Under the pieces are notes generated by a model that was given only the letters and a program-made list of their open reading frames with translations, made no database searches and had not been told where the DNA came from. A stretch of DNA of 64,000 nt from Candidatus Edwardsbacteria bacterium RifOxyA12_full_54_48. Lineage in GTDB: Bacteria; Edwardsbacteria; AC1; EtOH8. Below, piece after piece: positions 18,151 to 26,155 of this stretch; positions within the stretch are counted from its first letter, which is position 1; every line of letters begins with the position of its first letter. Made by a program: the position numbers and the translations under genes. The stretch covers positions 62,001 through 126,000 of the forward strand of contig MFFN01000008.1 in assembly GCA_001777915.1 (NCBI GenBank). Reading direction: 5' to 3'.

Positions 18151-18222
18151 CCCCTCCCCAGCCCACTTCATAAGGCAAAATAAAATTTATCTCAGTGCAG
18201 GCTCTCCCCCAAAGGGAGAGGG
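18151..18222. repeat. MITE-like hairpin repeat after the second kinase
   Basis: Begins immediately after the stop codon (CCCCTCCCCAGCCCACTTC), then CTCAGTGCAGGCTCTCCCC and a short AAAG-loop hairpin. Same family as 16501-16593 and 44204-44296. Confidence 0.65.
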
Positions 18223-18243
18223 AAAAAAGAACGATATTGTAGG

Positions 18244-18263
18244 GGGCGATTCGCGAATCGCCC
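18244..18263. repeat. Perfect 20-base palindrome
   Basis: GGGCGATTCG followed by its exact complement CGAATCGCCC. It ends 9 bases before the next start codon, so it could hinder translation initiation, but this type of palindrome is a common intergenic repeat in bacteria. Confidence 0.75.
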
Positions 18264-18272
18264 TGGAAGGCA

Positions 18273-18899
18273 ATGATAAATAAAATATTTGTCTATTTTT
18301 GGCTTACGGGTCTATTCATCTCTCCGGTTTTCGGGCAGGAGTTCGGATCGGCAGTGATCACCTCTGTGCCCGACAGCGCCGATGTTTACATTGACGGATA
18401 TTATTTCGGCAAGACGCCGTTCTGCCCAGTCAAGGTTGTTCCTGGCACCTATGAATTGAAGCTTAAGCATCAGGGTTATGACTCGCTGCTGACTGAAATG
18501 ACGATCGAAAACGGAAAGCGGCTGGTGGGAAAGATCGCGCTCAAGGCTAAGAATGATTCACTGAATACAGATCCTATTGTTGAAGAATCAAGGGATATTC
18601 CCCGGCGGAATGAGTTCGTAGAATTTAAAGTCCCGCCGGAGATCAAAGATAAACAGAACGCATACTATCCCAGTTTGGCAAAGGCAAATGGCGTGGAAGG
18701 AAAAGTTTATTTGCAATTATTGATAGATATTGATGGTTCTATTACGGATGGAGTTGTGGCGAAAAGCAGCGGGGCTTTTTGTCTGGATTATGAAGCCATG
18801 AAATCGGGGTATTCTTTAAAATATAGTTCGGCGATCGGTAAAGACAATAAGCCCACAAGGGTTTGGGTAATGTGGCCGATAACGTTTAAACTTAGATAG
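18273..18899 (+). CDS. Secreted PEGA-domain / TonB-C-terminal-like protein
   Basis: 208 residues. A signal peptide (hydrophobic residues 5-20, cleavage near VFGQE) is followed by a PEGA domain (VITSVPDSADVYIDGYYFGKTPF...VVPGTYELKLKHQGY, about 28-90) and a C-terminal TonB-like fold (YYPSLAKANGVEGKVYLQLLIDIDGSITDGVVAKSSG, about 125-208). There is no N-terminal TonB transmembrane anchor, so it is probably periplasmic rather than an energy transducer. AT content is higher than in the kinases around it. Its place in an acyl-metabolism cluster is unexplained. Confidence 0.75.
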   Translation: MINKIFVYFWLTGLFISPVFGQEFGSAVITSVPDSADVYIDGYYFGKTPFCPVKVVPGTYELKLKHQGYDSLLTEMTIENGKRLVGKIALKAKNDSLNTDPIVEESRDIPRRNEFVEFKVPPEIKDKQNAYYPSLAKANGVEGKVYLQLLIDIDGSITDGVVAKSSGAFCLDYEAMKSGYSLKYSSAIGKDNKPTRVWVMWPITFKLR

Positions 18900-18917
18900 A
18901 AGTATTGAAATAAAATG

Positions 18918-19028
18918 GATTCCTGCCTTCGCAGGAATGACCATAATGGTTACGTAAAATGAGCCGTGGATTCCAGCTTTCGCTGGAATGACACGAAAGA
19001 ATAAGATTCCTGCCTTCGCAGGAATGAC
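18918..19028. repeat. Three copies of the GATTCC...GGAATGAC palindrome
   Basis: 24-base copies at 18918-18941, 18969-18992 and 19005-19028. The first and third are identical; the second has compensating arm changes (CCAGC/GCTGG instead of CCTGC/GCAGG), so the hairpin is kept while the sequence varies. Confidence 0.8.
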
Positions 19029-19054
19029 ATGTTAGCAATAATACAGGAGCATAC

Positions 19055-19951
19055 ATGATCAAATCCTTTTCCGATCTGATGAAACAGGCCCAGGCCAGCG
19101 GGCCCAAAAAAGTGGCGGTGGCGGTGGCCCAGGACGAGGTGGTGCTGGAAGCATTGAGCGAAGCCGCCAAAGAGAAGATCGCCACCCCCATATTGTTCGG
19201 CGATAAGGCCGCCATCGAGCAGGCCGCCCAGAAGGCGGGCGTTAACATCAAGGGCTGGGAGATCCATGACATCAAGGACATGGCCCAGGCCTCCAAGGCC
19301 GCGGTGGCTGCCGTCTCCAGCGGGAAGGCCGATTTTTTGATGAAGGGCCTGGTGGCCACCTCCACCTTCCTGAAGGCGGTGCTGGACAAGGAGGTCGGCC
19401 TGCGCACCGGGCGCCTGCTGTCGCACGTGGCGGTGATGGAATCTTCGTCCTATCCCAAGCTGATCCTGGTCAGCGACGGAGGCATGAACGTCAAGCCCGA
19501 CCTGATGGCCAAGGTGGACATCATCAACAATGCGGTGGCCATAGCCCACAAGCTGGGGGTGGAGAAGCCCAAGGTGGCGGTGCTGGCCGCCATCGAAGTG
19601 CTCAACCCGGAGATGCCGGACACCATAGACGCCTCGCACCTGGCCAAGATGGCCGACCGGGGGCAGATCAAGGGCTGCCTGGTGGACGGCCCGCTGGCCC
19701 TGGACCTGGCGGTCTCGGCCGAGGCCGCCGCCCACAAAAAGATAAAGAGCCAGGTGGCCGGCGAGGCGGACATCTTTCTGACGCCGGAGATCGCCTCCGG
19801 CAACATGCTGGTCAAAGGCTTGATCTACCTGGGCGGGGCCCAGGCCGCCGGGATCATCGCCGGGGCGGCCAAGCCGGTGGTGATGCTCTCCCGGGCCGAC
19901 TCCAAGCAGCAGAAGCTGAACTCCATCGCCCTGGGAGTGGTCAGCTGCTGA
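19055..19951 (+). CDS. ptb: Phosphate butyryltransferase-like enzyme, first copy
   Basis: 298 residues of the phosphate acetyl/butyryltransferase family, which exchanges CoA for phosphate on acyl-CoA and feeds the acyl kinase. Family blocks are ADFLMKGLVATSTFLKAVLDKEVGLRTG, LSHVAVMES, NNAVAIAHKLGVEKPKVAVLAAIEVLNPEMPDT and KGCLVDGPLALDLAVS. Length is typical of Ptb rather than Pta. Its stop overlaps the following diguanylate cyclase start by one base (TGATG), implying translational coupling. Confidence 0.92.
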   Translation: MIKSFSDLMKQAQASGPKKVAVAVAQDEVVLEALSEAAKEKIATPILFGDKAAIEQAAQKAGVNIKGWEIHDIKDMAQASKAAVAAVSSGKADFLMKGLVATSTFLKAVLDKEVGLRTGRLLSHVAVMESSSYPKLILVSDGGMNVKPDLMAKVDIINNAVAIAHKLGVEKPKVAVLAAIEVLNPEMPDTIDASHLAKMADRGQIKGCLVDGPLALDLAVSAEAAAHKKIKSQVAGEADIFLTPEIASGNMLVKGLIYLGGAQAAGIIAGAAKPVVMLSRADSKQQKLNSIALGVVSC

Positions 19952-20889
19952 TGGCCGCCCCAGCCGAAAATAATCCCCCGGGACTGCCCTGCCAGACCTA
20001 TCAGGCCATTCTGGACCAGACCTATGACGGGGTCTATTTTGTGGACAACGACCGGCGGATCACCTATTGGAACAAGGGGGCCGAAAACATCTCCGGTTAC
20101 CAGTTGAAGGACGTGTTGAATTTTCGCTGTTCCGATGATCTGTTATGCCACATCGACACCGGGGGCCGGGGGATGTGCGGCCCGCTGTGCCCCTTGAGCC
20201 GGGCGGTCAACCACGGGCAGGCCACCGGACAGACCCGGGTCTACCTGAAGCACAAGGACGGACGCCGGGTGCCGGTGGACGTGGTCTCCTCGCCCATCAA
20301 TGATCCCGCCGGCCGGCGCCTGGGGGCGGCGCAGATATTCCGGGACGCCAGCATCTACGAGGAGGAGGCCAAGGCCTCGGAGCTGCTGTCCAAGCTGGCC
20401 GCCATGGACCCCCTGACCGAGCTGCTGAACCGCCGCAAGATAGAGATGGAGCTGGACCTGGAGCTGAAAAAATCCCGGCGGCTGGGCCTGCCGCTGTCGC
20501 TGATCTTCTGCGACCTGGATTATTTCAAGAACATCAACGACCAGTACGGCCATCCGGTGGGGGACGAGGTTTTAAAAGGGGTCTCCCGGCACCTGCAGGC
20601 CGGGATCCGGGAGTACGACCGGGCGGCCCGCTACGGCGGCGAGGAGTTCCTGATCATGCTGCCCCAGACCAAGGCCGAGATCGCGGTGGAGATAGCCGAG
20701 AGGCTACGCCTCTCCATCGAAAGGTGGAGGCTGATCCATCGGGAGAAGCTGTGGCCTTTCAAGGTCACCATCAGCCTGGGGGTGGCCGAGCTGAACCGGG
20801 ACGAATCGATGGTGTCCCTGATAGACCGGGCCGACAAGGCCCTGTACCGGGCCAAGCAGGGCGGCCGCAACGCCGTTTACTTGAGTTAA
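19951..20889 (+). CDS. PAS-GGDEF diguanylate cyclase
   Basis: 312 residues. A PAS domain covers about 15-130 and a GGDEF domain 150-312. The active-site motif is GGEEF at 229-233, and the inhibitory I-site RxxD (Arg220-Asp223) lies exactly five residues before it, so an active, product-inhibited c-di-GMP synthase is expected. There is no membrane segment. The PAS domain has four Cys (60, 66, 76, 80) in FRCSDDLLCH and MCGPLCPL, possibly a metal or redox site. It is sandwiched between two ptb genes and coupled to the first. Confidence 0.92.
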   Translation: MAAPAENNPPGLPCQTYQAILDQTYDGVYFVDNDRRITYWNKGAENISGYQLKDVLNFRCSDDLLCHIDTGGRGMCGPLCPLSRAVNHGQATGQTRVYLKHKDGRRVPVDVVSSPINDPAGRRLGAAQIFRDASIYEEEAKASELLSKLAAMDPLTELLNRRKIEMELDLELKKSRRLGLPLSLIFCDLDYFKNINDQYGHPVGDEVLKGVSRHLQAGIREYDRAARYGGEEFLIMLPQTKAEIAVEIAERLRLSIERWRLIHREKLWPFKVTISLGVAELNRDESMVSLIDRADKALYRAKQGGRNAVYLS

Positions 20890-20932
20890 AAACAACCAAA
20901 ATACATAAAATATAAAAATCGGAGAGTAAAAA

Positions 20933-21838
20933 GTGGCACAAGTGACATCATTGAAGCAGATGGCGGAACTGGTAAAAGGCGGACCCCTCAAGAAAGTGGC
21001 GGTGGCCTGCGGGCAGGACCCGGACATCATCGGAGCCCTGGCCCGGGCGGTCAATGAGAAACTGGCTCAGGCCATTCTGATCGGCGACCAGAAGAAGACC
21101 GAAGCTTTGGCCAAAGAGAACAACATCGATCCCAGGATATTCACCTTGATAGACCAGACCGATTATAAAAAAGCGGCCACCCAGGCGGTGGAGATGGTCA
21201 AGAAGGGGGAGGCCGACGTGCTGATGAAGGGGCTGATAGACACTGCGATCTACGCCCGGGCCTACCTGAACAAGGAAACCGGCCTGACCACCGGGGCCAC
21301 GGTCTCCCACGTGGCAGTGTTCGAGGTACCCAACTACCCCCGTCTGCTGATACTTACCGACGCCGCCCAGATACCGTATCCTGATTTCGGCCAGAAGGTG
21401 GACATGATCAACCACGCCGTGGCGGTGGCCAGAAAATTGGGGGTCGAAACCCCCAAGGTGGCGGTGCTCACCGCCACCGAGAAGGTCAATCCCAAATGGC
21501 CCTGCAGCCTGGAGGCGGCCCAGCTGGCCAAGATGGCCGACCGGGGCCAGATCAAGGGCTGCATAGTGGACGGCCCGCTGTCCATGGACGCGGCGGTCAG
21601 CCCGGAATCCGCGGCAGGCAAGGGGCTTAAATCCCCGGTGGCCGGGTATGCCGATATTCTGCTGACCCCCGATATCCAGGCCGGCAACATCCTGTACAAG
21701 ACCCTGACCCAGCTGGCCAAGGCCGAACTGGCGGCCATGGTGATCGGCACCAGCGCTCCGGTGGTCCTGACCTCGCGCACCGATTCCGACGACACCAAGT
21801 TCATGTCGATAATCCTTTCGGTGCTGATGGCCAAATAG
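20933..21838 (+). CDS. ptb: Phosphate butyryltransferase-like enzyme, second copy
   Basis: 301 residues, same family as the copy at 19055 with the matching blocks ADVLMKGLIDTAIYARAYLNKETGLTTG, VSHVAVFE, NHAVAVARKLGVETPKVAVLTATEKVNP and KGCIVDGPLSMDAAVS. The start is GTG 20933 with GGAGAG about 9 bases upstream. Divergence between the two copies, like that between the two kinases, suggests two acyl-CoA specificities rather than recent duplication. Confidence 0.92.
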   Translation: MAQVTSLKQMAELVKGGPLKKVAVACGQDPDIIGALARAVNEKLAQAILIGDQKKTEALAKENNIDPRIFTLIDQTDYKKAATQAVEMVKKGEADVLMKGLIDTAIYARAYLNKETGLTTGATVSHVAVFEVPNYPRLLILTDAAQIPYPDFGQKVDMINHAVAVARKLGVETPKVAVLTATEKVNPKWPCSLEAAQLAKMADRGQIKGCIVDGPLSMDAAVSPESAAGKGLKSPVAGYADILLTPDIQAGNILYKTLTQLAKAELAAMVIGTSAPVVLTSRTDSDDTKFMSIILSVLMAK

Positions 21839-21954
21839 CCGGGCCGGCTTGTCAGACAATGTTTGAGGATCAATGATAAAAGCCGGGCGATGTTAAGACT
21901 GTCCGGCAGGTGGTCTCAAAGATGTTTAAAATGGTTCAATCATCAAGCGGTGTT

Positions 21955-21998
21955 TGTCTGCTTGTTTCTCAAAGATTGCGCATTCTGGCAAGCAGACA
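21955..21998. repeat. Inverted repeat upstream of rpiB
   Basis: Perfect 10-base arms TGTCTGCTTG and CAAGCAGACA around a 24-base loop, 13 bases upstream of the likely rpiB promoter. The rest of 21839-22010 holds nothing else I can identify. It could be a terminator without a T-tract or a repeat. Confidence 0.6.
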
Positions 21999-22010
21999 TC
22001 TCCAGGGTTA

Positions 22011-22039
22011 TTGACTTTATACCAGTGATAATTTATTCT
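22011..22039 (+). promoter_or_regulatory. Possible sigma-70 promoter for rpiB
   Basis: TTGACT, 17-base spacer, TATTCT, ending 22 bases before the rpiB ATG. The -10 is weak. Confidence 0.45.
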
Positions 22040-22060
22040 TAACCCAACAAAGGCTGTTAT

Positions 22061-22510
22061 ATGAAAGTTGCCATCGGGTCCGACCATAGGGGCTATCTCT
22101 TGAAGGAACAGATCAAGAGCACCTTTTCCCCCGACAATATAGAGTTCTCCGATCTGGGCACCAAGAGCGCGGAATCGTGCGATTTTCCCGATCACGCCTT
22201 CCCGGTGGCCCAAGCGGTGGCTAGCGGCCAGGCCGACAAGGGCATCCTGATTTGCAGCACCGGCAACGGCATGGCCATGGCGGCCAACAAGGTCAAGGGC
22301 ATCCGGGCGGCGCTGGCCCTCACCCCCGATATGGCCCGGCTGTCGCGCCAGCACAACAATGCCAACATCCTGGTGCTGCCGGCCGATTTCGTGGACCTCC
22401 AGATGGTCCCCAAGATGGTCAAGGTGTGGCTGGAGACCGAGTACGAGGGGGGCCGCCACCAGCGGCGCCTGGACAAGATCACAAAATACGAGGAGGATCA
22501 TTCCAAATGA
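22061..22510 (+). CDS. rpiB: Ribose-5-phosphate isomerase B
   Basis: 149 residues interconverting ribose-5-phosphate and ribulose-5-phosphate. It has the family start KVAIGSDHRGY, the catalytic Cys65 in ICSTGNGMAMAANK and RQHNNANILVLPAD. The residue after the catalytic Cys is Ser where Gly is usual, a tolerated variant. Its TGA overlaps the next ATG (ATGA), so the downstream thioredoxin-like gene is probably coupled to it. Confidence 0.95.
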   Translation: MKVAIGSDHRGYLLKEQIKSTFSPDNIEFSDLGTKSAESCDFPDHAFPVAQAVASGQADKGILICSTGNGMAMAANKVKGIRAALALTPDMARLSRQHNNANILVLPADFVDLQMVPKMVKVWLETEYEGGRHQRRLDKITKYEEDHSK

Positions 22511-23154
22511 CGCGCATTGCAGCCTGCGGTCTTTTATTGATGGTTATCATGGCATCGTCCCTGACGGCCGGGACGGCCGACCCCGGCCTATGCGGCCAGC
22601 CGGCCCCGATCGTGGTCCTGAAAACGCTGGACGGAAAGGATTTCTACCTGCGGGATCATTGCGGGCAGGTCCGGGGGCCGCGCCACAAGCAGGAACGGGA
22701 AGCGGTGGTCCTCAGTTTTTTTACCTCCTGGTGCAAGAACTGCAAGACCGAGATCCCGGTGCTCCAGCAATTGGCCTCGGAGATGGCCGGGCTTCCGGTA
22801 AAGTTCTACCTGGTCAACGTCGGGCAGTCCCGCGACACCGTGGAGAATTACGTCTTCAACAACGTGGTCTCCCTGCCGGTGCTGATGGACCAGTACGAGG
22901 TGGCCTCCAAGAAATACCAGGTCAAGGAACTGCCCACCCTGGTGATGATAGACAAGGACGGCATACTCAAAGAATACCACACCGGGTTCATCCCGGCCTA
23001 CGGCGACAGCATCAGGATGAAGATCCATTCGCTGCTGGGCATGGGCCAGGCAGGGAATTCCGGCCATGCGGCGGTCCGGCCGGATACGACCAAAGCTGAT
23101 ACCGTAAAGGTGACAGAAAAACCGGGCATTAAAAAGAAGAAAACAAAGAAGTAA
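22507..23154 (+). CDS. Secreted thioredoxin-like (TlpA/ResA-type) protein with basic tail
   Basis: 215 residues. The start at 22507 (ATGA overlap with rpiB) gives a clean signal peptide, so the longer in-frame extension into rpiB is discarded. The thioredoxin fold follows, with the redox motif SWCKNCK (Cys76, Cys79) and the cis-Pro region VKELPTLVMIDKDG. This suits a periplasmic thiol-disulfide reductase. The C-terminal 35 residues are low-complexity and end KPGIKKKKTKK, a strongly basic tail not part of the fold. Confidence 0.87.
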   Translation: MTRIAACGLLLMVIMASSLTAGTADPGLCGQPAPIVVLKTLDGKDFYLRDHCGQVRGPRHKQEREAVVLSFFTSWCKNCKTEIPVLQQLASEMAGLPVKFYLVNVGQSRDTVENYVFNNVVSLPVLMDQYEVASKKYQVKELPTLVMIDKDGILKEYHTGFIPAYGDSIRMKIHSLLGMGQAGNSGHAAVRPDTTKADTVKVTEKPGIKKKKTKK

Positions 23155-23172
23155 TATATTAAGGAAATAACC

Positions 23173-23268
23173 ATGAGCGACCTCAAAAACCGGGACCCCG
23201 AGATATTCCAATCCATCCAGGACGAGACCAAGCGCCAGGAATACGGCCTGGAGCTGATCGCCACATAA
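23173..23268 (+). pseudogene. glyA: Truncated 5' end of glyA (31 codons)
   Basis: An ATG with AAGGAA upstream encodes MSDLKNRDPEIFQSIQDETK and on to GLELIAT, then a stop. It is a cut-off glyA start: bases 23209-23262 match 23947-24000 of the intact gene with two mismatches, while the first 12 codons differ as between related but distinct GlyA proteins. It sits right behind the thioredoxin-like gene with its own ribosome-binding site and is therefore probably the native glyA start, displaced by the segment carrying hicBA. Confidence 0.85.
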
Positions 23269-23352
23269 AACTGCGCAACCGAGTTTCTCTACAGGCAGCA
23301 GAAAACAATTATTGAGTGAATAAAGTGACACTCTCAAAAGCAGGAGGGCAAA

Positions 23353-23580
23353 GTGAAAAACTATAAACACCGGCAATATAACTTCAGCGTCCTGATAGAA
23401 CAGGACGAGGATGGTTATTTTGTAGCCACAGTTCCGGCCTTAAAAAGTTGCTATACTCAGGCAAAAAAGCTGGAGGACTTGTATCCCCGCATCAAGGAAG
23501 TTATCGAACTTTGTCTGCGGGAAGAAAAGCCGGCGGTTATGAAATTCGTCAGTTTGCAGCAAGTCCAGGTTGCTGTCTGA
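23353..23580 (+). CDS. hicB: HicB-family antitoxin
   Basis: 75 residues with the HicB partial RNase-H-like fold: YNFSVLIEQDEDGYFVATVPALKSCYTQAKKLEDLYPRIKEVIELCL. The start is GTG 23353 behind AGGAGGG. It would bind and neutralise the HicA toxin. No separate C-terminal DNA-binding domain is evident in this short form. It lies one base before hicA, within the insert that interrupts the glyA 5' region. Confidence 0.88.
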   Translation: MKNYKHRQYNFSVLIEQDEDGYFVATVPALKSCYTQAKKLEDLYPRIKEVIELCLREEKPAVMKFVSLQQVQVAV

Positions 23581-23581
23581 C

Positions 23582-23833
23582 ATGTCAAGGATACCAGCCA
23601 TTACTGCAAAGACCATTATTCGGTTTTTACAATCGCAGGGTTTTGAACAGGCGCGGCAAAAGGGAAGCCACCGGTTTTTTAGGCATTCCGACGGCCGCAC
23701 CGCCACCGTGCCGGACCATGCAGGAGAAACTCTGGGAAAAGGTATTATGACCCGTATTCTAAAGGACGCAGAACTTTCAATTGGTGTTTTCTTGCACTGG
23801 CATACAGGGCGAAAGACAGGGATTGCCAAATAA
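23582..23833 (+). CDS. hicA: HicA-family mRNA interferase toxin
   Basis: 83 residues from ATG 23582 (an in-frame TTG at 23570 overlaps hicB and is less likely). The dsRBD-like toxin core has the catalytic His in KGSHRFFRHSDGRTATVPDHAGETLGKG followed by IMTRILKDAELS. HicA cleaves mRNA when not bound by HicB. The last 15 or so residues (IGVFLHWHTGRKTGIAK) run past the usual end and may reflect a frameshift in the tail or a changed stop. Confidence 0.88.
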   Translation: MSRIPAITAKTIIRFLQSQGFEQARQKGSHRFFRHSDGRTATVPDHAGETLGKGIMTRILKDAELSIGVFLHWHTGRKTGIAK

Positions 23834-23910
23834 AGAAATTGATCAAGTCAATAAAAACTTTCAAATAACAAAAGTAATTTCAAGTTCACCAATTTTCAAG
23901 GATAAAAAAC

Positions 23911-25218
23911 ATGAGCAATCTATCCCAGTTCGATCCCGAGATCTATCAATCCATCCAGGACGAGACCGGGCGCCAGGAATACGGCCTGGAGCTGATCGCC
24001 TCTGAGAACTTCGTATCCGAGGAGGTGATGGAGGCCCAAGGCTCGGTGATGACCAACAAGTACGCCGAGGGCTATCCCGGCAAACGCTACTACGGGGGCT
24101 GCGAGTTCGTGGACGTGGCCGAGAACCTGGCCCGGGACCGGGCCAAAAAACTCTTCAACTGCGAGTACGCCAACGTCCAGCCGCACTCCGGCTCCACCGC
24201 CAACCAGGCGGTCTACTTCACCTTCTGCCAGCCGGGCGACACGGTGCTGGGGATGGACCTGGCCCACGGCGGCCATTTGACCCACGGCTCGCCGGTGTCC
24301 TTCTCCGGCAAGATGTACAAGATAGTATCCTACGGGGTAAAAAAAGAGACCGGATACATCGACATGGACGACGCGGCCAGAAAGGCCCGGGAGCACAAGC
24401 CCAGGATGATCATCGTGGGGGCCTCGGCCTACAGCCGGCATTACGATTTCGCCAAGTTCCGGGAGATCGCCGACCAGGTGGGGGCCTATCTGTTCGCCGA
24501 CGTGGCCCATCCGGCCGGGCTGATCGCCGCCGGGCTGCACCCCTCGCCCATCCCCCATTGCCACGTGGTGACCACCACCACCCACAAGACCCTGCGCGGC
24601 CCCCGGGGCGGGATGGTGCTGATCGGAAAGGACAGCGAGAACCCCTTCGGGATCAAGCTAAAGACCAAGGCCGGTGAGCGGCTGAAGTTGATGTCCGAGG
24701 TGATGGACAGCACCGTGATGCCCGGCATCCAGGGCGGCCCGCTGATGCACGTCATCGCCGCCAAGGCGGTGGCCTTCAAGGAGGCCCTGGAGCCGTCTTT
24801 CAAGGTCTACGCCCAGCAGGTGATAGACAACGCCCGGGCTTTGGCCGCTAGCCTGGTGGAGAGGGGATATCAGATAGTCTCCGGCGGCACCGACAACCAC
24901 CTGATGCTGATCGACCTGAGCAACAAGACCATCACCGGCAAGGAGGCCGAGAACGCCCTGCACGCCGCCGGGATCACCGTCAACAAGAACATGGTGCCGT
25001 TCGACACCCGCAGCCCCTTCGTGACCTCCGGGTTCCGGATGGGCACCGCGGCCCTGACCACCCGGGGCATGAAGCAGGGCGAGATGAAGACCGTGGCCGG
25101 GATGATCGACCAGGTGCTGTCCCATATCGGAAACCAGAGCAAGATCAAAGAAGTATCCGGCGAGATCAAGGAGCTGTGCCGGCAATTTCCCCTGTATCCC
25201 AACCGATTGAAAGGATAA
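23911..25218 (+). CDS. glyA: Serine hydroxymethyltransferase
   Basis: 435 residues. A PLP enzyme making glycine and 5,10-methylene-THF from serine. It has [16 protein letters not shown], the PLP lysine in [14 protein letters not shown], and C-terminal [16 protein letters not shown] lies before the ATG. Its first 12 codons and upstream region differ from the truncated copy at 23173, so this gene's start may have arrived with the hicBA segment. It ends 4 bases before the next gene and heads a run of one-carbon and nucleotide genes. Confidence 0.96.
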   Translation: MSNLSQFDPEIYQSIQDETGRQEYGLELIASENFVSEEVMEAQGSVMTNKYAEGYPGKRYYGGCEFVDVAENLARDRAKKLFNCEYANVQPHSGSTANQAVYFTFCQPGDTVLGMDLAHGGHLTHGSPVSFSGKMYKIVSYGVKKETGYIDMDDAARKAREHKPRMIIVGASAYSRHYDFAKFREIADQVGAYLFADVAHPAGLIAAGLHPSPIPHCHVVTTTTHKTLRGPRGGMVLIGKDSENPFGIKLKTKAGERLKLMSEVMDSTVMPGIQGGPLMHVIAAKAVAFKEALEPSFKVYAQQVIDNARALAASLVERGYQIVSGGTDNHLMLIDLSNKTITGKEAENALHAAGITVNKNMVPFDTRSPFVTSGFRMGTAALTTRGMKQGEMKTVAGMIDQVLSHIGNQSKIKEVSGEIKELCRQFPLYPNRLKG

Positions 25219-25222
25219 GAAA

Positions 25223-25636
25223 ATGGGAGAGATCAAACAGCTAGGCAAGGTCCAGTTCGGGGATGTGGTGGGCACCGCCATCAAGGAGCACTGGTCCGGG
25301 GTGCTGACCATCGACAATCCCGAATACACCGAATACGTGGAATTCAAGGGGGGCTCCATCTCGGGCTTCTCCTCGGCCGAGCGCAAGAAGCTGATCGGCG
25401 AGATCCTGACCGCCGGCGGCCATTTGAGCCCGGAGGAGGTCAAGAGGGCGGTCGACCACCAGAAGAAGAACGGGGGCCGGCTGGGGGACATACTGGTGGA
25501 GCTGGAGATGATAACCCGGCAGCGGCTAGAGGAGGCCATGGCCCTCCATCAGATGAGCGTGCTGGCCCTGTGCCTTTCGGCCAAGGACAGCGAGCTGTCC
25601 TTCGAGCCGGACATCGCCCTGGAAAGCAAGAAATAG
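25223..25636 (+). CDS. DUF4388-like small protein
   Basis: 137 residues with two parts: an N-terminal beta-rich domain (GDVVGTAIKEHWSGVLTIDNPEYTEYVEFKGGSISGF, as in DUF4388, often linked to signalling or gliding proteins), then a helical unit (LIGEILTAGGHLSPEEVKRAVDHQKKNGGRLGDILVELEMITRQRLEEAM) resembling the N-terminal helix bundle of GspE/PilB ATPases. There is no signal peptide. It is translated just after glyA; function is unknown. Confidence 0.65.
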   Translation: MGEIKQLGKVQFGDVVGTAIKEHWSGVLTIDNPEYTEYVEFKGGSISGFSSAERKKLIGEILTAGGHLSPEEVKRAVDHQKKNGGRLGDILVELEMITRQRLEEAMALHQMSVLALCLSAKDSELSFEPDIALESKK

Positions 25637-25639
25637 ACA

Positions 25640-26155
25640 ATGCCGCTTAAGAAGAAGGCCTCCAGACCGGCCCAAAAATCCGGCCGGGCTAAAATTTTGC
25701 CCCGGGGAAAAACCCGGCCCAGCTGGGAAAAGTTTTTTATCAGCCTGGCCCAGATGGTCTCCACCCGGTCCACCTGCCTGCGGCGCCAGGTGGGGGCGGT
25801 GGTGGTGCGCGACAAGCGGATACTGGCCACCGGGTACAACGGGGCTCCTTCGGGACTGGAGCATTGCGACCGGGTGGGCTGCATCCGGGAGCAGCTGAAA
25901 GTGCCCTCCGGGGAGCGGCACGAGATCTGCCGGGCCATCCATGCCGAGCAGAACGCCATCATCCAGGCGGCCACCTGTGGGGTGTCGCTGGCCGGGGGCA
26001 CCATCTACATAACCCATCATCCCTGCGTGCTGTGCTCCAAGATGATCATCAACGCCGGGATCAAGAAGGTGGTATTCCTGGAGGGCTATCCCGATGAGCT
26101 GTCCCGCCAGATGCTCCGGGAGGCAAAACTCAAAACAACCAAGTTTCGATCATGA
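25640..26155 (+). CDS. dCMP deaminase with basic N-terminal extension
   Basis: 171 residues of the ComEB/dCMP deaminase family, which makes dUMP for thymidylate synthesis. The zinc site is HAE at 101-103 and PCVLC at 128-132; the nucleotide region [14 protein letters not shown] is present. Residues 1-28 ([20 protein letters not shown] onwards) are an extra Lys/Arg-rich tail before the fold. The stop overlaps the folK start (ATGA). The neighbourhood of glyA and folK fits a folate and thymidylate theme. Confidence 0.92.
   Translation: MPLKKKASRPAQKSGRAKILPRGKTRPSWEKFFISLAQMVSTRSTCLRRQVGAVVVRDKRILATGYNGAPSGLEHCDRVGCIREQLKVPSGERHEICRAIHAEQNAIIQAATCGVSLAGGTIYITHHPCVLCSKMIINAGIKKVVFLEGYPDELSRQMLREAKLKTTKFRS

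Noticed and set aside
22252-22506. Longer in-frame start for the thioredoxin-like gene
   Set aside because: It would overlap rpiB in another frame and bury the signal peptide; the ATG at 22507 with ATGA overlap is far better.
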